Shown here in pieces: positions 1 through 4,765 of a stretch of 5,912 bases of DNA. Numbering within the stretch: the first letter of the stretch is position 1; every line of letters starts with the position of its first letter. The notes beneath the pieces are model-generated. The model saw only the letters and a program-made list of their open reading frames with translations, searched no databases and was not told the DNA's origin. The stretch comes from Alphaproteobacteria bacterium (GTDB lineage Bacteria > Pseudomonadota > Alphaproteobacteria > UBA7887): contig JANQOH010000180.1 in NCBI GenBank assembly GCA_028289725.1, positions 1 to 5,912 on the forward strand. The letters run 5' to 3'. A program made the position numbers and the translations under genes.

Positions 1-2
1 TG

Positions 3-1307
3 CTGCTGCCGGATTCGGTGGAGCATGTTGCGGCGGTGTGGGCGCTGACCCATCTCGGGGCGGTGATTTTTCCGCTTAATGTCCGCGTGTTGCGGGACGC
101 GCAGGCGCGCGGGCTTGGTGATTTGCCGCTCAAATTCGCGGTGGTGACCGACGCGCACGCCGCCATGCCTGCGGGGACGAAGGCTATCGCGCTCGCCACG
201 CTTTTCGACAACAGCCGGGCCGAAAGGCCGTCGACGCCGGCGGGTCCGGGCGGCGCGGCGCCGCTTGCGTGCGTGCAGTCGTCCGGGACGACGGGTGCGC
301 CGAAGTCGTTCCTGTTGAGCCACGATCAGCTCGCCGGTTCGTATCAAAGCAATCTTGATTTACTGCACTGGACGCCGGCGGACCGCATGATGCCGCTGGT
401 GCGGTTCGGCTTTTTCGCCGGCTGCCGGCATATTTTCGCGGCGCTCGCGATGGGTGCGACGCTGGTGATCAATCGCGCGCGATCAATGGCCGGCTTGATC
501 CGGCAAATCCAGCAAAGGCGCATCACGACGACCGTGCTGACGCCGCTGCACCTGCGCAATTTTCTCCAACATGCGGGCGGCGACGCGCCATTGTTTCCGC
601 TGATCCGATCGCTCCGCGTGGCAACCGGCGCCATCACGCCGCAGGAACGCGCCACCGCGCGCGAGCAGATTACGCCGAACCTCATCGTCGTCTATGGCTG
701 CAACGAACTGAGCTGGGTGTCGATCGCGACGCCCGAAGACCAAGACGCGTTTCCGGATTCGGTCGGGCGGCCCTTGCAAGGCGTGACGGTTCAAGTGGTC
801 GACGACGCCGGACAACCTTTGCCGCCGGGCGAGGTGGGGCTGATCCGCTTCAAGGCCGATTGGGCGGCGACCGGTTATCTCAACGATCCGGAAGCGACCG
901 CGCGCGCCTTTCGGGATGGCTGGTTATATCCGATGGATCTCGCGGCGATGAACGCAGCGGGCTACATCTTCCTAAAGGGTCGCGCCGACGATCTGATGAG
1001 CGTCGACGGCATCAAGTTCTACCCGATCGAAGTGGAAAATGTCCTGAAGGCCCATCCGGGGGTGACCGATGCCGCTGTAATCGGCTGGCCGCACCCCCGC
1101 CACGGCGAGTTGCCTGTGGCGGCGGTGACCACCGACGGCGACGTTGAAGACGAAAAATTGCGCGCTTTTTGCAAAAAAAATCTCGCCAGCTACAAGGTTC
1201 CGCGGCGGATTCTCGTCGTGCCAAAGTTGCCGCGCAACGCCATGGGCAAAGTCGTGAAAGCTGAAATAAAACAACTATTTGAGACTGAGTCAGCGAGCCG
1301 CTCCTAG
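3..1307 (+). CDS. AMP-forming acyl-CoA synthetase/ligase (5' partial)
   Basis: The reading frame is already open at position 3 and ends at TAG 1305-1307, so the N-terminus lies outside the window. About 434 residues are present; the family usually has 500-550. Members activate a carboxylic acid with ATP to an acyl-adenylate and transfer it to CoA. Visible adenylation-domain motifs are the P-loop SSGTTGAPK (279-305), YGCNE in the place of YGxTE (693-707), the hinge region GRADDLMSVDGIKFYP (978-1025), and the C-terminal PRNAMGK with the catalytic lysine at 1248-1250. The first visible residues, LLPDS then HLGAVIFPLN, match the usual N-terminal domain of the family. The motif normally read as TGD is PMD here (930-938); the ATP-ribose-binding Asp is kept. 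Substrate cannot be read from sequence: fatty, aromatic or other carboxylates are all possible. A run of eight A (1171-1178) does not break the frame. The family call is firm; the specificity is unknown. Confidence 0.93.
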   Translation: MLPDSVEHVAAVWALTHLGAVIFPLNVRVLRDAQARGLGDLPLKFAVVTDAHAAMPAGTKAIALATLFDNSRAERPSTPAGPGGAAPLACVQSSGTTGAPKSFLLSHDQLAGSYQSNLDLLHWTPADRMMPLVRFGFFAGCRHIFAALAMGATLVINRARSMAGLIRQIQQRRITTTVLTPLHLRNFLQHAGGDAPLFPLIRSLRVATGAITPQERATAREQITPNLIVVYGCNELSWVSIATPEDQDAFPDSVGRPLQGVTVQVVDDAGQPLPPGEVGLIRFKADWAATGYLNDPEATARAFRDGWLYPMDLAAMNAAGYIFLKGRADDLMSVDGIKFYPIEVENVLKAHPGVTDAAVIGWPHPRHGELPVAAVTTDGDVEDEKLRAFCKKNLASYKVPRRILVVPKLPRNAMGKVVKAEIKQLFETESASRS

Positions 1308-1344
1308 GCAAATCGCGAGTAGTCGAAACGCACCGCCCGGACCC

Positions 1345-1382
1345 GTTCACAGGTTCGTGTCATTTAGTTCACTTCGGTGTCG
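1345..1382. repeat. imperfect tandem direct repeat upstream of the first exported-protein gene
   Basis: GTTCACAGGTTCGTGTC (1345-1361) is followed 22 bp later by GTTCACTTCGGTGTCG (1367-1382). The two copies share GTTCAC, TTCG and TGTC. A third GTTCAC begins the palindrome at 1416. The 22-bp phasing puts the first two copies on the same face of the helix, as with sites for dimeric activators. This is a sequence observation; function is inferred. Confidence 0.35.
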
Positions 1383-1397
1383 TAATCACCTCACTGC

Positions 1398-1409
1398 GCC
1401 CAATTGGGC
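1398..1409. promoter_or_regulatory. 12-bp perfect palindrome, possible protein-binding site
   Basis: GCCCAATTGGGC is a perfect palindrome without a spacer, 44 bp upstream of the ATG at 1453 and 8 bp before the 21-bp inverted repeat. Lacking a loop it is not a good hairpin, so a DNA-binding site is the more likely role. No counterpart was seen upstream of the paralogue at 2409. It may be chance. Confidence 0.3.
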
Positions 1410-1416
1410 CGCCTGG

Positions 1417-1437
1417 TTCACTGACATTGTCAGCGAA
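1417..1437. promoter_or_regulatory. 21-bp inverted repeat in leader, copy 1 (operator or 5' UTR hairpin)
   Basis: The arms TTCACTGAC and GTCAGCGAA flank a 3-nt spacer (ATT); eight of nine arm pairs match, and G1416-C1438 adds a further pair. It ends 3 nt before the GAGGAGG ribosome binding site of the gene at 1453. A copy with the same geometry sits before the paralogous gene (2373-2393). It could be an operator for a dimeric regulator, or in mRNA a hairpin beside the ribosome binding site that tunes translation or stability. Confidence 0.6.
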
Positions 1438-1452
1438 CACGAGGAGGCATCG

Positions 1453-1890
1453 ATGACAACGAGAAACTTGTTTGGTCTGGCATTGTTGCTGCTGGCACTG
1501 GCCGTGTTGGTTTCGGCGAGCATGGCGTTTTCTCCAGCAGCCTTGGCGAACGAAGAAGGGGCGTTCGCCGAAGCGACTGACGCCGCCGCGTGGCGGGGTG
1601 AGGGCGCGAGCGAAAGGTTCACCGTGAGCAGCGGCGGGGTGGACGTGATATTCGATCTGACATACGACGCGGATGGCGCGGTGGTCGCCGAAGCGCGGAC
1701 GTGGATGCTATTGCCGGACGAAGACGGCTATCGCGCCTACGTCACCGAGCGCAAGGAAGGCTCGGGCGACTTCGTCGAGACCGGACGCGGCGCGATCTAC
1801 GATCCGGACGCCGATGGTGTGCCCAATGCCGGCGCACCGGACGTGCCGTCCGCACAGCGAGCAGCGGCGCTTAACGTAACGGACGAATAA
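1453..1890 (+). CDS. predicted exported protein with DxDxDG loop, paralogue 1
   Basis: A 145-aa protein of a family I do not recognise. The frame is open from 1279, but ATG 1453 is preferred: GAGGAGG (1441-1447) sits 5 nt upstream and a classical signal peptide starts here. That peptide has TTRN at the N-terminus, a Leu-rich core at residues 6-20 and a likely cleavage site ALA|NEEG after residue 32. The mature 113 residues are acidic. A likely beta-rich core (about 54-116) contains GGVDVIFDLTYDADGA and WMLLPDEDGYRAYVTER. It is followed by DPDADG (117-122), a DxDxDG loop of the kind that binds calcium in EF-hand-like and thrombospondin type 3 repeats. The last 92 residues are about 80% identical to the protein at 2409-2837, whereas the signal and linker differ. 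No enzyme motif and no lipobox are visible. A secreted or periplasmic location is inferred; function is unknown. Confidence 0.82.
   Translation: MTTRNLFGLALLLLALAVLVSASMAFSPAALANEEGAFAEATDAAAWRGEGASERFTVSSGGVDVIFDLTYDADGAVVAEARTWMLLPDEDGYRAYVTERKEGSGDFVETGRGAIYDPDADGVPNAGAPDVPSAQRAAALNVTDE
1612..1887 (+). repeat. long direct repeat, copy 1 (3' part of paralogue 1)
   Basis: This segment aligns without gaps to 2559-2834, 947 bp downstream. The encoded 92 residues match at 74 positions, and many of the nucleotide differences are synonymous. This points to an old gene duplication kept under selection for protein sequence, not a recent tandem copy. Confidence 0.85.
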
Positions 1891-1902
1891 CCGACGAACG
1901 AT

Positions 1903-1940
1903 GCGTGCGGTTGGGCCGGTGTTTCCGCCCGACCGCACGC
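1903..1940 (+). terminator. strong hairpin, possible transcription terminator
   Basis: GCGTGCGGTTGGGC (1903-1916) and GCCCGACCGCACGC (1927-1940) form a 14-bp stem with a single G-U pair and a 10-nt loop, starting 12 bp after the TAA at 1888-1890. The downstream bases GATCGTGTTCCT are only moderately T-rich, so it is not a textbook Rho-independent terminator. It could instead protect the mRNA 3' end. If it terminates, the 68-aa gene at 2104 needs its own promoter. Confidence 0.6.
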
Positions 1941-1963
1941 GATCGTGTTCCTGGCAAGCAGCC

Positions 1964-1983
1964 CGCTCCAGGCGTTTGGAGCG
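1964..1983. other. second hairpin downstream of paralogue 1
   Basis: CGCTCCA (1964-1970) and TGGAGCG (1977-1983) form a perfect 7-bp stem with a 6-nt loop, 23 bp after the larger hairpin. No T-tract follows. It could be an accessory terminator or processing element, or part of a structured leader of the next gene. The 213-bp gap between genes otherwise shows no supported coding sequence. Confidence 0.35.
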
Positions 1984-2103
1984 AGCCGCCATGACATTTG
2001 CGAGCCTTCGGTGCGGCGCGCAATGAACTTTCCAAGTTGATGCAACGACCCATGGAGTGAGGGCCACCTACCCGGCCCGAGCGCACAACTATGGAGACGT
2101 TCC

Positions 2104-2310
2104 ATGTTCAAGCAAATCCTCGTGACGGCCTTGGTCGGCGCCGTTTTGTCCGCGGACGCCTTTGCGGCCGAATCTCATAGTCTCAGTATCGACCCTGTTC
2201 CGGCGATCTCCGCGGAAACCAAGGCGGAGACAAAGCCGAAGCCGCGGACCGACCCGGTCGTGGACCGCGAAACCAAAGACCGCATGGGCAGTTTCGAGAT
2301 CCAGCGTTAG
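2104..2310 (+). CDS. small predicted exported protein (68 aa)
   Basis: The ATG at 2104 follows GGAG (2093-2096) at 7 nt. The first 21 residues form a compact signal peptide: Lys3, then the hydrophobic ILVTALVGAVL, ending AFA|AES. This leaves a mature chain of only 47 residues, highly charged and Pro/Lys/Glu-rich in the middle (AETKAETKPKPR), hence probably unstructured or a partner-binding peptide. There is no cysteine, lipobox or second hydrophobic segment. It lies between two paralogous exported-protein genes on the same strand but shares no visible similarity with them and lacks their palindromic leader. I do not recognise the family. The signal peptide and ribosome binding site support a real gene; function is unknown. 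Confidence 0.68.
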   Translation: MFKQILVTALVGAVLSADAFAAESHSLSIDPVPAISAETKAETKPKPRTDPVVDRETKDRMGSFEIQR

Positions 2311-2372
2311 CGAGGGCGATCGGTGCATGGCCGCCAGTGAGATAGGTCACAGCGGCGCGCGGCGTCGGGTGG

Positions 2373-2393
2373 TTCACTGTCTTGGTCAGTGAA
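2373..2393. promoter_or_regulatory. 21-bp inverted repeat in leader, copy 2 (operator or 5' UTR hairpin)
   Basis: The arms TTCACTGTC and GTCAGTGAA flank TTG, with eight of nine pairs matching. Together with copy 1 the consensus is TTCACTGAC-N3-GTCAGTGAA. From GG at 2371 to the ATG at 2409 the leader is exactly as long as from 1415 to 1453, and 29 of 38 bases agree. The shared leader next to divergent signal-peptide coding suggests a conserved control element. Confidence 0.6.
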
Positions 2394-2408
2394 TGCGAGG
2401 ACGCTCCG

Positions 2409-2837
2409 ATGATCACCAATAATCCGAAGGTTCGCAGTTTCTCGGCTTACGCCTTGGCCGCTTATGTCGTGTCGAGCGCGCTGTTCGGCGCGGGGGCATG
2501 GGCCGCCGCGGATGTCGTCATGCTCGATCCGGACACGTCTGCCGGTGCGGCGCACACCGAGTCCTATAAGGTGAGCAGCGGCGGGGTCGACGTGAATTTC
2601 GATCTGACCTACGACGCGAACGGCGCGGTGCTCACGGAAACGCGGACCTGGATGCTATTGCCGGACGAAGATGGATATCGCGCTTACGTCACCGAGCGTA
2701 AGGAAGGCGCGGGCGACTTCGTCGAGACCGGCCGTGGCGCGATTTATGACCCAGACGCCGATGGTGTGGCGGATGCCGGCGCACCGGGCGTGCCTCCCGC
2801 GCAGCGGTCCGCGGCGCTCAGCGCATCGGGTGAATGA
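2409..2837 (+). CDS. predicted exported protein with DxDxDG loop, paralogue 2
   Basis: A 142-aa paralogue of the protein at 1453-1890. The frame is open from a TTG at 2382, but that lies inside the inverted repeat. ATG 2409, 8 nt after GAGG (2397-2400), lines up with the start of paralogue 1 relative to the shared leader. Residues 1-32 look like a signal peptide: a basic N-region with Lys7 and Arg9, the core YALAAYVVSSALFGAGA, and AWA|AAD. The likely mature protein carries a short variable segment (33-50), then the conserved 92-residue core including SSGGVDV, WMLLPDEDGYRAYVTERKEG and DPDADG (114-119), a possible calcium-binding loop. In this copy Asp replaces Asn at loop position 9 (DPDADGVAD), closer to a canonical calcium loop. 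It ends 105 bp from a convergent gene. Location outside the cytoplasm is inferred; function is unknown. Confidence 0.82.
   Translation: MITNNPKVRSFSAYALAAYVVSSALFGAGAWAAADVVMLDPDTSAGAAHTESYKVSSGGVDVNFDLTYDANGAVLTETRTWMLLPDEDGYRAYVTERKEGAGDFVETGRGAIYDPDADGVADAGAPGVPPAQRSAALSASGE
2559..2834 (+). repeat. long direct repeat, copy 2 (3' part of paralogue 2)
   Basis: Second copy of the segment at 1612-1887. The longest conserved nucleotide stretches encode WMLLPDEDG and GDFVETG. Similarity stops near the stop codons, and the downstream hairpins of copy 1 are not duplicated. Confidence 0.85.
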
Positions 2838-2942
2838 ACCGCAAAGAACGCGCGGGGTGACGACGGTTCCCGCATGACGGTGCGCGATCGCCATCGCGAC
2901 CCGCGTTGCGCGGCGCGAGATCCATATATAAGACTCGATTGT

Positions 2943-3605
2943 TCAGGCTGCGGTCCTCGTGGCCTGCTTTTTAGCGCGGAGGATCAAGACCAATCGAACA
3001 CCGGCATAGGCGGCAATGCCCAGGAAGATATGCCAGAAAAAATGTATGCCGACGGGGATCGTATCGCAGACGCTCAGGTCAAGCGTGCGGAGAGTCCCCG
3101 CTAATATTCCAGAGCCGACTGCCAAGAGGCCGAACTTGAACGCCTCGGGTCTCCGAAACCATGTGGCGATCACGAGGGCGGCCGCCAGCGCCACAATCAC
3201 GGCAATGAAAAGGATGAGGTTTTCTTGTCGCGCCACCGGCGGCGTAAACAGGATCATTCCGGCGAGTAGGGCGGCCAAACCGATCGCGACATAGCGATTA
3301 CCGACGTAATAGGCCCAGGCGAACGCCAACAACAAAAAGTAAATCAGCCCTGGAACGGCATCGATCACGAGCGTGAACTGGGTGCGGTAAGCGTGCCACG
3401 CAACGCTGCCGAGGCCAGTCAGGATCGTGAGAATCGCCAGGGTGTAAGCAAGTGTGTCGGTGTGCCGGTGGCGGATCAAATAGTGGAGCGCCAGGACGCC
3501 GAGAATTGCCGGCACAAAGCTGGTAATGGCGTTCACGGGCTCGGCCGGAAACGTGCCGAGCGTGTTCAGCGCGGTCTCGCAATAAGTCGGCAAAACGTCA
3601 TGCAT
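2943..3605 (-). CDS. CREST-superfamily alkaline ceramidase-like membrane hydrolase
   Basis: A 220-aa integral membrane protein with about seven hydrophobic segments (roughly 27-45, 52-70, 77-100, 104-121, 129-149, 156-172, 184-209). It keeps the zinc-site pattern of alkaline ceramidases: Ser67, His71 (+4) and Asp82 (+15) in GLGSVAWHAYRTQFTLVID, plus His188-x3-His192 in HFFWH near the C-terminus. The spacing matches human ACER3 (Ser77, His81, Asp92, His217, His221). The N-terminal YCE...N...AEPVN resembles the ACER3 calcium-site region (Glu22, Asn24, Glu33), although the leading Asp-Trp is absent. Family members hydrolyse the amide bond of ceramide; for bacterial members the substrate is less certain. 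Start ATG 3605 has GGAG 6 nt upstream. The gene follows the TetR gene by 30 bp, so the two are probably co-transcribed. A PAQR/hemolysin III-type member of the same superfamily is the main alternative. Confidence 0.8.
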   Translation of the reverse strand: MHDVLPTYCETALNTLGTFPAEPVNAITSFVPAILGVLALHYLIRHRHTDTLAYTLAILTILTGLGSVAWHAYRTQFTLVIDAVPGLIYFLLLAFAWAYYVGNRYVAIGLAALLAGMILFTPPVARQENLILFIAVIVALAAALVIATWFRRPEAFKFGLLAVGSGILAGTLRTLDLSVCDTIPVGIHFFWHIFLGIAAYAGVRLVLILRAKKQATRTAA

Positions 3606-3635
3606 GCGGTGCTCCGTCTCCCGGGCGAGCGACCG

Positions 3636-4208
3636 CTAAGCCTGGCCGGCGGAATGGAGCACCAGGGCTTTCAGCGATGCTAGGAGCTCCAATAGGTGCT
3701 TCTTTGTCTTGGCTTTGTGTTTGAAGCCGACGCAGGAATTTTCGACCAGATCCGCGAGCTGGCCCGGGCTCATGCCGCGCGCCCGAATCTGTTTCTCGTA
3801 GGGCGCGAAAAGCGTTTCCAAGGCCGCGATATAGCGCGCTTCGGCTTGGTCGATTTCCTCGCGCGCCGCTTCGTTGAGGCCATGCACGATATCGTCCGCG
3901 TGTGGCGTCGACATCAGTTCTTCGAACGGCTTAATGACGAGGTGCTTGAACACGATGTCGAGCTGGTCGCCGAGCGCGTCGACGTCCGCGCATTCGGCCT
4001 CGATTGTGGCGAGCGCGTGGTCCGCGTGCCAGCGGATCGCGGCGCGCATCACTTCTTCCTTGTTGGCATAAACGGTGTAGAGCGTTTGCCGCACCAGCCC
4101 CGCTTCGTTCGCAATGTCGTTCATCGTGGTGCGCTTGACGCCATAGCGCACGAACACGGCGATCGCCGCCTTGATGATTTTTTCCTCACGCGAATCCATA
4201 AAAGACAT
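3636..4208 (-). CDS. TetR-family transcriptional regulator
   Basis: With the start chosen here the protein has 190 aa, typical for TetR regulators. The N-terminal DNA-binding domain is clear: EEKIIKAAIAVFVRYGVKRTTMNDIANEAG followed by the recognition helix LVRQTLYTVYANKEEVM (helix-turn-helix about residues 29-50). The remaining roughly 130 residues are a helical ligand-binding and dimerisation domain without recognisable specificity. The frame is open back to 4289, but a start there would put coding sequence across the divergent control region. ATG 4208 has GCGGAA about 8 nt upstream; ATG 4199 and ATG 4226 are alternatives with weaker sites. The gene is divergent from the oxidoreductase genes (4301 onward) and 30 bp upstream of the ceramidase-like gene. 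Autoregulation and control of both neighbours is the natural inference. The ligand is unknown. Confidence 0.92.
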   Translation of the reverse strand: MSFMDSREEKIIKAAIAVFVRYGVKRTTMNDIANEAGLVRQTLYTVYANKEEVMRAAIRWHADHALATIEAECADVDALGDQLDIVFKHLVIKPFEELMSTPHADDIVHGLNEAAREEIDQAEARYIAALETLFAPYEKQIRARGMSPGQLADLVENSCVGFKHKAKTKKHLLELLASLKALVLHSAGQA

Positions 4209-4209
4209 A

Positions 4210-4215
4210 TTGACA
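4210..4215 (+). promoter_or_regulatory. possible -35 element for the oxidoreductase genes
   Basis: TTGACA matches the sigma-70 -35 consensus. At 17 bp spacing the -10 would be AATTCT (4233-4238), a weak match that overlaps the inverted repeat at 4227-4244. A repressor bound there would block this promoter. On the opposite strand TTGACA also occurs (4229-4234), with an equally weak -10. Promoter assignment is tentative. Confidence 0.3.
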
Positions 4216-4226
4216 TTCCGCGTCAT

Positions 4227-4244
4227 TTTGTCAATTCTGACAAA
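4227..4244. promoter_or_regulatory. candidate TetR operator between divergent genes
   Basis: TTTGTCA (4227-4233) and TGACAAA (4238-4244) are perfect 7-bp inverted arms around ATTC. The site lies 19 bp upstream of the chosen TetR start and 57 bp upstream of the oxidoreductase start, in the only AT-rich stretch of the window. TetR regulators usually bind such palindromes in the region shared with a divergent target. Assignment to this regulator is inferred from position. Confidence 0.6.
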
Positions 4245-4300
4245 CAGACGAAAAATGTCGCAATGACAAATAGTCCGAATGCGTGACAAGGAGGCTACGG

Positions 4301-4762
4301 ATGGCGATCAATCTGACTGTGAACGGCAAGTCTTTCAGCGTCGAAGCTCCGCCCGATACGCCGCTGCTTTGGGTCTTGCGCGATGAACTCGACATGACGG
4401 GTACCAAGTTCGGATGCGGCGTCGCGTCCTGCGGTGCCTGCACCGTGCATGTCGATGGATCGCCCATGCGCTCGTGCATCACGGCGATCGAAGACGTCGC
4501 GGGCATGGACGTCACCACCATCGAAGGCGTATCCGGCCCGGCCGCGACGGCGGTGCAGACCGCGTGGCGCGATCTCGACGTCGTGCAATGCGGCTACTGC
4601 CAGTCCGGCCAAATCATGTCGGCGGTGAACCTGCTGGCGACCACGCCGAAACCGTCCGACGACGATATCAACGAAGCGATGGCGGGCAATGCTTGTCGTT
4701 GCGCGACCTATCACCGGATCAGGGCGGCCATCCACCACGCCGCCGCCATTATGGAGGGCTGA
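4301..4762 (+). CDS. iorA: [2Fe-2S] subunit of xanthine-oxidase-family oxidoreductase (IorA-like)
   Basis: A 153-aa small subunit that relays electrons from the molybdenum site through two [2Fe-2S] clusters. The N-terminal plant-type ferredoxin fold carries Cys39, Cys44, Cys47 (FGCGVASCGACTVHVDG) and Cys59. The C-terminal four-helix domain carries Cys97, Cys100 (QCGYCQSGQ), Cys132 and Cys134 (ACRCATYHRIR). All eight ligands are present and the length is normal for the isoquinoline 1-oxidoreductase alpha-subunit type. ATG 4301 is chosen over the in-frame GTG at 4283 because AAGGAGG (4288-4294) is ideally placed. There is no signal peptide; such subunits are normally exported bound to the Tat-tagged large subunit. 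It lies 3 bp from the next gene and is clearly co-transcribed with it. The symbol reflects family resemblance, not a demonstrated substrate. The upstream region points to TetR control. Confidence 0.93.
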   Translation: MAINLTVNGKSFSVEAPPDTPLLWVLRDELDMTGTKFGCGVASCGACTVHVDGSPMRSCITAIEDVAGMDVTTIEGVSGPAATAVQTAWRDLDVVQCGYCQSGQIMSAVNLLATTPKPSDDDINEAMAGNACRCATYHRIRAAIHHAAAIMEG

Positions 4763-4765
4763 CCC

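Noticed and set aside
1171..1178. Run of eight A inside the synthetase gene, considered as a slippage or frameshift site
   Set aside because: The frame continues through it into conserved C-terminal motifs, and no alternative product is evident.
1279..1452. Upstream extension of the first exported-protein frame, overlapping the end of the synthetase gene
   Set aside because: It would place the signal peptide internally and translate through the palindromes; ATG 1453 has a strong ribosome binding site and aligns with the start of the paralogue.
1708..2111. Overlapping - strand frames across the end of paralogue 1 and the following gap
   Set aside because: They have no ribosome binding sites or protein features, and they are antisense to a supported gene and its hairpin.
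2883..2898. CGCGAT-N4-ATCGCG inverted repeat between the convergent genes, considered as a terminator
   Set aside because: Only a 6-bp stem with no T-tract on either strand; such GC-rich repeats arise often by chance here.
3696..4286. 196-codon open frame on the + strand
   Set aside because: It is the complement of the TetR gene, which has a clear helix-turn-helix domain.
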